This document shows positions 45,782 through 55,368 of a stretch of 64,000 nt of DNA, one piece after another. Position 1 is the stretch's first letter. Each line of letters starts with the position of its first letter. Location of the stretch: contig JANQOK010000013.1 of NCBI GenBank assembly GCA_028289645.1, positions 186,001-250,000 on the forward strand, written 5' to 3'. The DNA comes from Anderseniella sp. GTDB taxonomy: Bacteria > Pseudomonadota > Alphaproteobacteria > Rhizobiales > Aestuariivirgaceae. The notes under the pieces are model-generated. The model did not search any database and was not told the origin of the DNA. It saw nothing but the letters and a program-made list of their open reading frames with translations. The translations under genes and the position numbers were made by a program.

Positions 45782-47593
45782 ATGAACATTAAAGCAGAGT
45801 CCGAGACCATGACAGCAAATGCCCAGGAAGCCGAGGTGATGACAGGTGCCGAGATCGTGCTGCGGGCGCTCAAGGACCAGGGCGTGGAGCACATGTTCGG
45901 ATATCCCGGCGGGGCGGTGCTGCCGATCTATGACGAGATTTTCCAGCAGGAAGACGTGGAACACATCCTGGTTCGCCATGAGCAGGGTGCAACCCATGCG
46001 GCAGAAGGCTATGCACGCTCCACAGGCAAGTGCGGCGTGGTCCTGGTGACGTCCGGTCCCGGTGCCACCAACGCGGTCACCGGGCTGACAGATGCGCTGA
46101 TGGATTCCATCCCGATGGTCTGCATCACCGGCCAGGTACCGACCCACCTGATCGGCAGCGACGCGTTCCAGGAGTGTGACACGGTCGGCATCACGCGGCC
46201 CTGTACCAAGCACAATTACCTGGTCAAGGACGTCAATGACCTGGCGCGCATCATGCACGAGGCGTTCTATGTTGCGACGCACGGCAGACCCGGTCCGGTG
46301 GTCATCGACATCCCGAAGGACGTGCAGTTCGCCACCGGCGCCTACATCAAGCCCGACAATATCGAGCACAAGACCTACAAGCCGCGCATGGAAGGTGACG
46401 CCGCCGCCGTCGAGGCCGCGGTCGAGCTGATGATGAACGCCAAGAAGCCGGTGTTTTACACCGGTGGGGGGGTCATCAATTCCGGCCCCGATGCATCCAA
46501 CCTGCTGCGCCAGCTGGTGCGCATGACCGGTTATCCGATCACCTCGACCCTGATGGGGCTGGGCGCCTATCCGGCGTCTGACCGGCAGTGGCTGGGCATG
46601 CTGGGCATGCACGGCACCTATGAGGCCAACATGGCCATGCACGACTGCGACGTGATGATCTGCCTGGGGGCTCGGTTCGATGACCGTATCACCGGCAGAA
46701 CCGATGCGTTTTCGCCGGGGTCGGCGAAGATCCATGTTGATATCGATCCGTCGTCGATCAACAAGAGCATCAAGGTGGACATTCCCATCGTCGGGGATGT
46801 CGGCACGGTCATGGCGCAGATGATCAGGTCTTGGAAGGCCCGCAACGGCGAGCCTGACGAGCACGCGCTGAAAGCCTGGTGGAACGAGATCAACACCTGG
46901 CGCAATGTCGAGTGCCTGAAGTACAAGCCGAACAAGCATGTGATCATGCCGCAGTACGCCATCGAGCGTCTCTATGAACTGACCAAGGATCGCGACACCT
47001 ATATCACGACCGAGGTTGGTCAGCACCAGATGTGGGCGGCCCAGTTCTACAGGTTCGAGGAGCCGAACCGCTGGATGACATCGGGCGGGCTGGGCACCAT
47101 GGGCTACGGCCTGCCGGCGGCGCTGGGTGTGCAGGCTGCGCATCGCGATGCACTGGTCATCGATATTGCCGGCGATGCATCGGTTCAGATGGTGATCCAG
47201 GAGATGTCGAGTGCGATTCAGCACGAGCTGCCGTTCAAGATATTTATCTTGAACAACTCTTATATGGGCATGGTGCGTCAGTGGCAGCAATTGCTGCACG
47301 GCAACCGGCTGTCACACTCCTACACCGAGGCGATGCCTGATTTTGTCAAGCTGGCTGAAGCATATGGAGGAACCGGCATTCGCTGCACCAAGCCGGATCA
47401 ACTGGATGATGCCATCCAGAAAATGATCGACACGCCCGGTCCGGTCATCTTCGATTGCGTGGTGGCGAACCTGGCCAACTGCTTCCCGATGATCCCGTCG
47501 GGCAAGGCGCACAATGAGATGCTGCTGGGCGAAGACGTTTCTGACGAAGAGGTTGGCTCGGCCATCGACAAGGAAGGCAAGATGCTGGTTTAA
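45782..47593 (+). CDS. ilvI: Acetolactate synthase, large (catalytic) subunit
   Basis: This TPP enzyme makes acetolactate or acetohydroxybutyrate, the first common step to valine, leucine and isoleucine. It has 603 residues. FGYPGGAVLPIYDEIF, the catalytic Glu in VRHEQGATHAAEGYAR, and the TPP motif GDASVQMVIQEMSSA with LNNSYMGMVRQWQ are diagnostic. It begins 89 bases after the leader peptide stop and just after the attenuator. The regulatory subunit gene is downstream, separated by a transporter gene. Confidence 0.96.
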   Translation: MNIKAESETMTANAQEAEVMTGAEIVLRALKDQGVEHMFGYPGGAVLPIYDEIFQQEDVEHILVRHEQGATHAAEGYARSTGKCGVVLVTSGPGATNAVTGLTDALMDSIPMVCITGQVPTHLIGSDAFQECDTVGITRPCTKHNYLVKDVNDLARIMHEAFYVATHGRPGPVVIDIPKDVQFATGAYIKPDNIEHKTYKPRMEGDAAAVEAAVELMMNAKKPVFYTGGGVINSGPDASNLLRQLVRMTGYPITSTLMGLGAYPASDRQWLGMLGMHGTYEANMAMHDCDVMICLGARFDDRITGRTDAFSPGSAKIHVDIDPSSINKSIKVDIPIVGDVGTVMAQMIRSWKARNGEPDEHALKAWWNEINTWRNVECLKYKPNKHVIMPQYAIERLYELTKDRDTYITTEVGQHQMWAAQFYRFEEPNRWMTSGGLGTMGYGLPAALGVQAAHRDALVIDIAGDASVQMVIQEMSSAIQHELPFKIFILNNSYMGMVRQWQQLLHGNRLSHSYTEAMPDFVKLAEAYGGTGIRCTKPDQLDDAIQKMIDTPGPVIFDCVVANLANCFPMIPSGKAHNEMLLGEDVSDEEVGSAIDKEGKMLV

Positions 47594-47615
47594 CGAACCG
47601 GTACGGAAACTCCTT

Positions 47616-48545
47616 ATGGCGCATCGTCTACCAAATGCCGGTGACTACGGATTGCTGCTGTTGCTGGCGGCGATCTGGGGATCATCGTTCGCGTTCATCA
47701 AGATCGGGGTGAGCGAAGTCCCTCCGGTTACGCTGACTGCGGTGCGTCTGGCGCTGGCGGCCGCCTTCCTGCTGCTGGTGATGGCTGTGACCCGCCGGGC
47801 TTTTCCGGCCGGCAGGTCGTTGTGGACGATGATGCTGGCAAGCGCGGTTGTCGGCAACGCGCTGCCGTTCTGCCTGATCGCCTGGGGCCAGCAGTCGATA
47901 CCGTCCGGCACGGCAGCCATCCTGATGGGGGTGATGCCGCTGATCACCATGGTGCTGGCGCATGCCTTCACCGACGACGAAAAGCTGAACCTGCGCAAGG
48001 TGGTCGGCATGGTGGTGGGGCTGTTCGGGCTGTGCGTGCTTGTAGGTCCGGCGGCGCTGCAAGGGCTGACGGCCAGTTTCGTGGGCATGCTGGCCCTACT
48101 GGCAGCGGCGACCTGCTACGGTTTCAACGCCGTACTCATACGCCGCATGGACGCGCCTGACCGCACGTCTGCCGTGACCATCATCATACTGCTGTCGGCG
48201 CTCATCGTGGCGCCATTTGCATTTGTGCTGGAAAACCCGCTGGTCGTCGCGGCCGGATTGAAGGCCTGGTCAGCGGTCATGACCCTGGGGGTCCTGCACA
48301 CCTCCATTGCCACGCTGTTGATGTTCGCCATCATCGGCCGGGCAGGGGCCAGTTTCTTCAGTCAGTTGAATCTGATCGTGCCGATTGCCGGCGTTGTCTG
48401 GGCAGCGGTGTTGCTGTCGGAAATCCCGGGACTGAACGCGCTGGCAGCGCTTGGTCTCATCATATTGGGCATATTGATAGCGAAAGGCGGGCTGGCACTT
48501 GGAACACCCGCCCCGGTCGCTGAAAAGGGAGCTTTGAAACCATGA
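47616..48545 (+). CDS. DMT superfamily (EamA) transporter within the ilv operon
   Basis: This is a 309-residue inner-membrane protein with ten predicted hydrophobic segments in two EamA repeats (GLLLLLAAIWGSSFAFIKIG; LALLAAATCYGFNAVLIRRM). The ATG at 47616 is 22 bases after the ilvI stop, and its stop overlaps the ilvH ATG (ATGA), so it is locked into the ilv operon. Some relatives export amino acids or metabolites. A role in exporting branched-chain amino acids or precursors is inferred only from position. Confidence 0.9.
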   Translation: MAHRLPNAGDYGLLLLLAAIWGSSFAFIKIGVSEVPPVTLTAVRLALAAAFLLLVMAVTRRAFPAGRSLWTMMLASAVVGNALPFCLIAWGQQSIPSGTAAILMGVMPLITMVLAHAFTDDEKLNLRKVVGMVVGLFGLCVLVGPAALQGLTASFVGMLALLAAATCYGFNAVLIRRMDAPDRTSAVTIIILLSALIVAPFAFVLENPLVVAAGLKAWSAVMTLGVLHTSIATLLMFAIIGRAGASFFSQLNLIVPIAGVVWAAVLLSEIPGLNALAALGLIILGILIAKGGLALGTPAPVAEKGALKP

Positions 48546-49096
48546 GCACACAACAACCCGCTTCGGCGTACTTTCTGGAAGATAACAAGGACCCGATTGA
48601 AAAGCACACCCTGTCCATAGTGGTGGACAACGAACCGGGCGTCCTTGCCCGGGTGATTGGCCTGTTTTCGGGGCGCGGCTACAATATTGAAAGCCTGACG
48701 GTTTCAGAAACCGAACATGAGGCACACGTCTCGCGCATCACCATCGTCACCTCCGGCACAGCCGAGGTGCTGATCCAGATCAAGGCGCAGCTTGAGCGCA
48801 TGGTGCCGGTGCATTCGGTTGCCGATCTTACCGTGGTCGGCGAGGCGATTGAGCGCGAACTGGCGCTGATCAAAGTGGCGGGCGAAGGGGAACACCGCAT
48901 GGAAGCCCTGCGCTTGGCGGATGCATTCCGTGCCCGTGTCGTCGATGTCACGCAGAATTCGTTCGTTTTCGAAATCACCGGTAAGTCACGCAAGGTGGAA
49001 CAGTTCATTTCACTGATGCAACCGATCGGCCTGACAGAGGTCGTGCGCACCGGTGTGACGGCAATTTCGCGTGGGCCCGAAGCCCTGAAAATCTGA
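48542..49096 (+). CDS. ilvH: Acetolactate synthase, small (regulatory) subunit
   Basis: This 184-residue ACT-domain protein binds valine and confers feedback control on IlvI. The ACT domain reads HTLSIVVDNEPGVLARVIGL then FSGRGYNIESLTV, and the second half includes RVVDVTQNSFVFEITG and EVVRTGVTAISRG. It is coupled to the transporter gene by an ATGA overlap. Confidence 0.95.
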   Translation: MSTQQPASAYFLEDNKDPIEKHTLSIVVDNEPGVLARVIGLFSGRGYNIESLTVSETEHEAHVSRITIVTSGTAEVLIQIKAQLERMVPVHSVADLTVVGEAIERELALIKVAGEGEHRMEALRLADAFRARVVDVTQNSFVFEITGKSRKVEQFISLMQPIGLTEVVRTGVTAISRGPEALKI

Positions 49097-49107
49097 GGCA
49101 GCCCCCC

Positions 49108-49704
49108 GTGGAACTGGGAATTCTCGTGTCGCTGATCGGGTTTGCCTTTGCGACCTCCGCGACGCCGGGCCCGAACACCCTGATGCTGCTGGCCTCGGGC
49201 GTGAACTATGGATTCCGCCGAACAATTCCGCACATGATGGGTATCGGCTGCGGGTTTCTGGCCCTGCTGCTGTGTGTCGGGTTTGGCCTCGGGGCGCTGC
49301 TGGAGCAGATGCCGACACTGTACCTTGCGCTGAAGTTTGCCGGGGGCGCCTATCTGGTCTATCTGGCCTGGCGCATTGCCATGGCCCGGTCAATCGGCGA
49401 AGGCGGCAAGACTGGTGCACGGCCGATGAGTTTTGTTGAGGCGGCGGCTTTCCAATGGGTCAATCCGAAAGCCTGGGTGATGGCCATTGCAGCCATGGCA
49501 ACCTTTACCAACCCCGACAATCTCACCCTGTCCACCGTGCTGGTTGCCCTGGTGTTTTTCTTCGTCAATATTCCATCTGCCTCGATCTGGACAGTGTGTG
49601 GCGCCATGTTGCGTGAATGGCTGAGCCATCCAACGAGGTTGAAAGCTTTCAATATCTCGATGGCAATCTTGCTTGTTGTCAGCTTGTGGCCGATGCTGCG
49701 CTGA
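49108..49704 (+). CDS. LysE/RhtB family translocator
   Basis: This is a 198-residue membrane protein of the LysE superfamily, which exports amino acids. The early motif FAFATSATPGPNTLMLLASG and later QWVNPKAWVMAIAAMATF are characteristic. The GTG start at 49108 has GAGG 9 bases upstream. It follows ilvH by 11 bases, so it is probably transcribed with the ilv genes. Substrate unknown; branched-chain amino acids are possible. Confidence 0.9.
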   Translation: MELGILVSLIGFAFATSATPGPNTLMLLASGVNYGFRRTIPHMMGIGCGFLALLLCVGFGLGALLEQMPTLYLALKFAGGAYLVYLAWRIAMARSIGEGGKTGARPMSFVEAAAFQWVNPKAWVMAIAAMATFTNPDNLTLSTVLVALVFFFVNIPSASIWTVCGAMLREWLSHPTRLKAFNISMAILLVVSLWPMLR

Positions 49705-49727
49705 AGTTTTGAGTATGGATGAGTAGA

Positions 49728-50477
49728 ATGACCACCAAGCTGTCTGTCAACGTCAACGCCATTGCCCAGTTGCGCAACCGGCGCGATCTGCCATGGCCAT
49801 CGGTCGTGGGGCTGTCGCGGATTGCGCTGCAAGCCGGTGCCTGGGGGATTACCGTGCATCCACGGCCGGACGAGCGTCATGTCAGGCGGTCCGATGTCCA
49901 GCCACTGGCCGACCTGGTGGCGCAGTATCGGGAGGCCGAGTTTAACATTGAGGGCTATCCCGATGACCGGCTTATGGAAATTGCGTTTGAGGTGCGGCCT
50001 GATCAGGTGACGCTGGTGCCTGATGATCCGGCGCAGGCCACGTCGGACCATGGCTGGGACTTCAGGTCGCAGCACAACTTCCTGAAACCTCTGGTGGCCC
50101 GGCTGAAAGGTGAGGGGATGCGGGTATCCCTTTTCGCCGACGCCGATGCTGACACCATTGCCATCGCTGCCGATACCGGGGCCGATCGGGTCGAACTGTA
50201 CACCGGTCCCTATGGTGCCACCTATGACGATGAGGCCGCCGCGAGCGAGGAACTCGACAAGCTGCAGGCTGCAGCCGAAGCTGCCCGTGCTGCCGGGCTT
50301 GGGCTCAATGCCGGACATGACCTGACCGTTGCTAATCTGCCTCCACTACTGGAGCGCGCCCCCTGGATTGACGAAGTGTCGATCGGACATGGGCTTACGG
50401 CCGAAGCGCTCGAACATGGCATGGCAGAAGCGGTAAAACGCTTTCGGTTGGCGTGCGGCGAAGAGATTTCTGCCTGA
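49728..50477 (+). CDS. pdxJ: Pyridoxine 5'-phosphate synthase
   Basis: This enzyme condenses deoxyxylulose 5-phosphate with 3-amino-2-oxopropyl phosphate in vitamin B6 synthesis. It has about 249 residues. [34 protein letters not shown] and [13 protein letters not shown] are family motifs, and the C-terminal [20 protein letters not shown] is typical. ATGs at 49719 and 49728 are both possible. Its stop overlaps the start of the next gene (TGATG). Confidence 0.95.
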   Translation: MTTKLSVNVNAIAQLRNRRDLPWPSVVGLSRIALQAGAWGITVHPRPDERHVRRSDVQPLADLVAQYREAEFNIEGYPDDRLMEIAFEVRPDQVTLVPDDPAQATSDHGWDFRSQHNFLKPLVARLKGEGMRVSLFADADADTIAIAADTGADRVELYTGPYGATYDDEAAASEELDKLQAAAEAARAAGLGLNAGHDLTVANLPPLLERAPWIDEVSIGHGLTAEALEHGMAEAVKRFRLACGEEISA

Positions 50478-51466
50478 TGCTTCAACTGTCTGACCCCCTG
50501 TGGTGCAAGCTCAACACTGCTTACGGTTTCGGTAAGGACATTCCGCTCGGACTGGTGGCGCTTGCAGAGCACTGGGACGAGGTTGCCGCCCGGGACTTGA
50601 TGCACGGCGAGCTGATCCATCAGGAAACCTGCTACGGGGCAACATATGCTGCAGCACCTTACCTGCTGAAGCTGGCTGAGCCTGACTGCAATGTCGTGCA
50701 GCGCATGGATATCGCAGTGTTTCTCAGTCACTTGGCCCTGTGTGCGTTCAGGGTATCGGGGCGGGATACCCCGGCGAACGGCAGCCTGAACGGCCTCGCC
50801 CTCACGCTGGAAAGCTGGGAGAAAACGCGCGATCCCTACCGATCCAAATCCGGGCAGGGGACAACGATGCAGAAGCCCGCGGGGCACTGTGAAATCATGG
50901 ATCTGGAACTGCCCAGTGACGACGAGCTCAGGAAATTCGAAGACATACGCGACAGCTTCCTGGCTCTGCTGCCGGACATCGGATCACTATGTGAACGCAC
51001 ATTTCACGAACACCTGGAGGACGAATACATTCCGAGGTATCTGTTGAGTGGCATTGCGGCAACTGAAGGCCGCGGTGAGCTTGCACGCCTGCTCGACAGT
51101 GGCGAGGACGGCTCATTCGCCTGTGCCGCATGCGGCACCAGCATCGACTACATCCTGTTCGGTGACTTCATGGCGCTGTATTTCGAAAACAGTGAAGGTG
51201 GGCCTGCTCATACCCAGGAGCCTGACCGGGCCCTGCGCGACTGGGAAGAAGGCGAGGCGAAGCGCGCCGATTGTCTGGTGAAGGCGCTTGATGATCTCGA
51301 AGATCAGGCGGAACCGCTCGTAGACAGGCTGATCAGCCTGGCCCGGCAGGCTGAAAACCCCAGCGTGGAGCTTCTGCTGCGGAATTTTCTCGGAGAGTTC
51401 AGGTGCGCGGAGTGTGACGAAACCTGTAAAGTCTGCGCGCCTGACAAAAGCTCACCAGAACCATGA
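50477..51466 (+). CDS. Uncharacterised HEAT-like protein with CxxC motifs
   Basis: This is a soluble protein of about 329 residues. The N-terminal part (WCKLNTAYGFGKDIPLGLVA; then HQETCYGATYAAAPYLLKLA) recalls a group of HEAT-type proteins seen in other bacteria with W-L-AYG and HQ-T-Y-AT-AA-P-L patterns. The middle has acidic segments. Two CxxC motifs, CAACG and CAECDETC with CKVC, could bind zinc. It is coupled to pdxJ by a TGATG overlap. I do not know its function. Confidence 0.8.
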   Translation: MLQLSDPLWCKLNTAYGFGKDIPLGLVALAEHWDEVAARDLMHGELIHQETCYGATYAAAPYLLKLAEPDCNVVQRMDIAVFLSHLALCAFRVSGRDTPANGSLNGLALTLESWEKTRDPYRSKSGQGTTMQKPAGHCEIMDLELPSDDELRKFEDIRDSFLALLPDIGSLCERTFHEHLEDEYIPRYLLSGIAATEGRGELARLLDSGEDGSFACAACGTSIDYILFGDFMALYFENSEGGPAHTQEPDRALRDWEEGEAKRADCLVKALDDLEDQAEPLVDRLISLARQAENPSVELLLRNFLGEFRCAECDETCKVCAPDKSSPEP

Positions 51467-51610
51467 GCGGATTGAATCGGCGCTGATTGAGCTATTCGAT
51501 TGGCAGTCATTCATCTCTCGTCAGGCTGCCCCTACGCTACTGGCAATGACCTCACATGACTGCTAGCCTTCCTTGAGTGCGGGCGGCGCACTTGATGCGG
51601 TTTGGCATTT

Positions 51611-53395
51611 ATGACGTTGGAACAACTGACGGTTTTCGGGATTATCGCGATTGCGATGGCGTGCTTCCTGTGGGGTAAGGTGCGCTATGACATTATCGCC
51701 GTCATGGCCCTGCTGGCCGGTGTCTATGGTGGCGTTGTGCCGCCGGACAAGGCGTTTCAGGGGTTTGCCCATCCGGCGGTGATTACCGTTGCCGCGGTGC
51801 TGATCATCTCACGCACCCTGCAGAATTCCGGTCTGGTCGATTACCTGGTGCGGTTCCTGTCGCCGACCCGCAGAACAACCACCCTGCAGGTGGCAGCGGG
51901 CAGTGCGCTGGGGGCCTTCCTGTCCTGCTTCATGAACAATGTCGGGGCTCTGGCGCTGATGTTGCCGGTAACCCTTCGCAACGCCCTGAAGGCGCGCCGG
52001 TCACCGTCATTGGTGCTGATGCCGCTGTCGTTCGCGACGCTGCTGGGCGGCATGGTGACGCTGATCGGAACGCCGCCCAACATCGTGATTTCGAGCTTTC
52101 GCCAGGACATGACCGGCCAGCCGTTTTCCATGTTCGACTTCGCGCCGGTCGGACTGGCCGTATGCATTGGCGGCGTGATCTATGTGTCGCTGATCGGCTG
52201 GCGCTTCCTGCCGACGCGTATCGCGCCGAAGCTGACCAGCGCGCTGACCCGGGTTGAAAGCTACACGTTCGAGACCTCGCTGCCGGAAGGCTCTTCCTTG
52301 GTCGGAAAGCGGATCAGCCAGCTGGAGGCGGAATGCGAGAACGAGGTGACGGTGATGGCGATCGTGCGCAATGGCGTGCGCCGCCAGGCTCCGGCCGCAA
52401 GGGAAAAGTTCAGGGCACGGGACACGCTGATCCTGGAGGGTGATCCGGTTGTCATCAACCCGCTGGCCGATGGCAAGAAGCTGTCCAAGCTGGGCACGCC
52501 GGAGGCGGCGCCTCCGGGTTTCAGGACCGAAGCGGTGCAGGTCGTCGAGGCGGTGGTGATGCCCAACTCCATGCTGGAGGGCAAGTCCATGCGCGGCGTC
52601 CGGCTGCACGCCCGCTACGGCATCAACCTGCTGGCGCTGTCGCGGGCCGGCGAACGCCCGATCGCAAGGCTGCGCAACATCAAGTTCCGGACCGGCGATG
52701 TCCTGCTGCTGCAGGGAGAGGCCGAGCAGATGGAAGTGGCGCTGGAATCGCTGGGCTGCATGGTGCTGGAGAAACGCGGCCTGCAGCCGCTGCATGGTGG
52801 CACCCGCGCGGTGCTGCCGGCCGGTATTTTTGCCGTTGCCATCCTGGCCGCATCATCCGGGATGGTGTCGGTGCCGGTGGCATTTGTGACGGCGTGCGTG
52901 GCGATGATCCTGTTTGCCTGTATCTCGATCAACGAAATCTACGACGGGGTGGAGTGGCCGGTGCTGGTGCTGCTCGGGGCCATGATCCCGATCGGCCAGG
53001 CGCTGGATGCGACCGGGGGAACGGACCTGATAGCGAGTTCCATCGTGGAGAATGCCGGATCCATGCCAGTTTGGGCGGTGCTGGCGCTGCTGATGACCGT
53101 GTCCATGTGGATGTCGGACATGGTGCCCAATGCGACGACGGCGATCCTGATGGCGCCGATCGGCATTCGGGTTGCCATTGGCCTGGATGCCAACCCCGAC
53201 GCCTTCCTGATGGCCGTGGCGGTCGGCGCCGCGGCGCCGTTCCTGACCCCGATCGGGCACCAGTCCAACACCCTGGTGATGGGTCCGGGGGGATACCATT
53301 TCACCGACTACGCCCGCATGGGGCTGATCATGGAAGTGCTGGTTGTGCTGCTGGGTGTGCCGGCGATCATGCTGGCCTGGCCGATGGCCGGATAA
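51611..53395 (+). CDS. SLC13-type permease with two TrkA-C domains
   Basis: This is a 594-residue inner-membrane transporter of the DASS/SLC13 group with two cytoplasmic RCK_C (TrkA-C) domains in the middle (about 210-295 and 305-390). The N-terminal half has LISRTLQNSGLVDYLVRFLS and GTPPNIVISSFRQDM; the C-terminal half has SDMVPNATTAILMAPIGIRV and TPIGHQSNTLVMGPGGYHF. Relatives transport sulfate, dicarboxylates or other anions. The ATG at 51611 is chosen over a TTG at 51602; no clear ribosome site is visible. Confidence 0.92.
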   Translation: MTLEQLTVFGIIAIAMACFLWGKVRYDIIAVMALLAGVYGGVVPPDKAFQGFAHPAVITVAAVLIISRTLQNSGLVDYLVRFLSPTRRTTTLQVAAGSALGAFLSCFMNNVGALALMLPVTLRNALKARRSPSLVLMPLSFATLLGGMVTLIGTPPNIVISSFRQDMTGQPFSMFDFAPVGLAVCIGGVIYVSLIGWRFLPTRIAPKLTSALTRVESYTFETSLPEGSSLVGKRISQLEAECENEVTVMAIVRNGVRRQAPAAREKFRARDTLILEGDPVVINPLADGKKLSKLGTPEAAPPGFRTEAVQVVEAVVMPNSMLEGKSMRGVRLHARYGINLLALSRAGERPIARLRNIKFRTGDVLLLQGEAEQMEVALESLGCMVLEKRGLQPLHGGTRAVLPAGIFAVAILAASSGMVSVPVAFVTACVAMILFACISINEIYDGVEWPVLVLLGAMIPIGQALDATGGTDLIASSIVENAGSMPVWAVLALLMTVSMWMSDMVPNATTAILMAPIGIRVAIGLDANPDAFLMAVAVGAAAPFLTPIGHQSNTLVMGPGGYHFTDYARMGLIMEVLVVLLGVPAIMLAWPMAG

Positions 53396-53410
53396 ATCCT
53401 GAAAAAACGG

Positions 53411-53465
53411 TTGCAAGTCCCAGCATATGTCTCTAAACACACCGTACTGTACCGTACGGTACGGT
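53411..53465 (+). promoter_or_regulatory. Promoter and nested palindromic operator of the TetR gene
   Basis: TTGCAA (53411-53416) and TAAACA (53434-53439) are separated by 17 bases, matching a sigma-70 layout. Immediately after lies a palindromic block at 53441-53465 with outer arms ACCGTAC and GTACGGT and an inner perfect palindrome ACCGTACGGT (53451-53460). The block covers the expected transcript start and ends before AAGGAG, suiting autorepression by the TetR protein. Confidence 0.65.
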
Positions 53466-53482
53466 TTGAAGGAGTGAGTATA

Positions 53483-54133
53483 TTGGCAGTTGCAGCGGCA
53501 GCACAGCTTGATCAGCGCGATGCCGGCGAGGCGTTTTCGCCGCGCCAGCGCGAAGTGCTTGATGCGGCACTTGAATTGATGCTGCAGGACGGTGACGGCC
53601 TGACCATGGCGTCAGTTGCGCGCCGGGCAAGCTGTTCGAAAGAGACGCTCTACAAATGGTTCGGCGACCGTGACGGACTGTTGACGGCAACGGTGCAGTG
53701 GCAGGCGTCCAAGGTGCGGTTGCCGTCGCTGGACCGAGAAAACCTGGATGCCCGGTCGCTGGAGCAGGGGCTGGCGGACTTTGCCGAGAGCTGGCTGTCA
53801 GTGCTGACCGGTGACATATCCATCGCACTGAACGCTATGGCGATTGCCCATTCCAATGCCGCCAAGAGTGGGCTTGGCGGCATTGTGCTGGACAATGGCC
53901 GGTTTGCCATCGGGCGACGGGTGAAGCCGGTGCTGGAAATGGCCCGCGATGCCGGCCTGCTCGCTTTCGAGGACACAGAGGAGGCGTTCTGCACCTTTTT
54001 CGGGCTGGTGGTGCGCGATGTCCAGATCCGCGCGCTGCTCGGAGACAGGCCGCTGCCGGACCGCACAGCAATCAGACAGGGCACAAGCCGTGCCGCACAA
54101 CATTTTCTCATGCTTTACGGCGTGCCGAAATGA
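53483..54133 (+). CDS. TetR/AcrR family transcriptional regulator
   Basis: This protein has about 216 residues. The N-terminal HTH is REVLDAALELMLQDGDGLTM then ASVARRASCSKETLYKWFGD. The C-terminal domain has the AefR-type end. A TTG start at 53483 is chosen because AAGGAG lies 8 bases upstream; starts further upstream would read through the palindromic operator. It lies between the SLC13 permease and ilvC. Its targets are unknown; self-regulation through the upstream palindrome is probable. Confidence 0.88.
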   Translation: MAVAAAAQLDQRDAGEAFSPRQREVLDAALELMLQDGDGLTMASVARRASCSKETLYKWFGDRDGLLTATVQWQASKVRLPSLDRENLDARSLEQGLADFAESWLSVLTGDISIALNAMAIAHSNAAKSGLGGIVLDNGRFAIGRRVKPVLEMARDAGLLAFEDTEEAFCTFFGLVVRDVQIRALLGDRPLPDRTAIRQGTSRAAQHFLMLYGVPK

Positions 54134-54161
54134 ACACACCAGGGCACAAGGCCCGCAATGA

Positions 54162-55208
<1,047 letters not shown>

Positions 55209-55237
55209 TCCTTTCGGGACCAAACACGAGCTTGCAA

Positions 55238-55264
55238 GGGCTGCGGACACGTCCGCAGCCCTTT
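55238..55264 (+). terminator. Rho-independent terminator after ilvC
   Basis: GGGCTGCGGAC and GTCCGCAGCCC form a perfect 11-bp stem with a 2-base centre, followed by TTT, 29 bases after the ilvC stop. Confidence 0.8.
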
Positions 55265-55295
55265 CCCGTCAGCGCATCACAGCCATGTCCGAATA

Positions 55296-55317
55296 ATAGG
55301 TCAGCAATATTGACATA
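55296..55317. promoter_or_regulatory. Shared operator-like element, copy 1
   Basis: ATAGGTCA-GCAATAT-TGACATA contains the inverted repeat GTCA-N7-TGAC. Its core GTCAGCAATATTGAC is identical at 14 of 15 positions to a second copy at 60389-60403. It is 51 bases before the aminotransferase ATG. Probably a binding site for a common regulator that is not encoded in the window. Confidence 0.65.
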
Positions 55318-55368
55318 AATTCACGATGAGCGCAGCATCCTCCTCCTGACTTTATTCTGGAGGCCGCC

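Noticed and set aside
45629..47299. 556-residue open frame on the minus strand
   Set aside because: It is antisense to ilvI and the leader peptide; its His/Arg-rich composition is typical of shadow frames in GC-rich genes.
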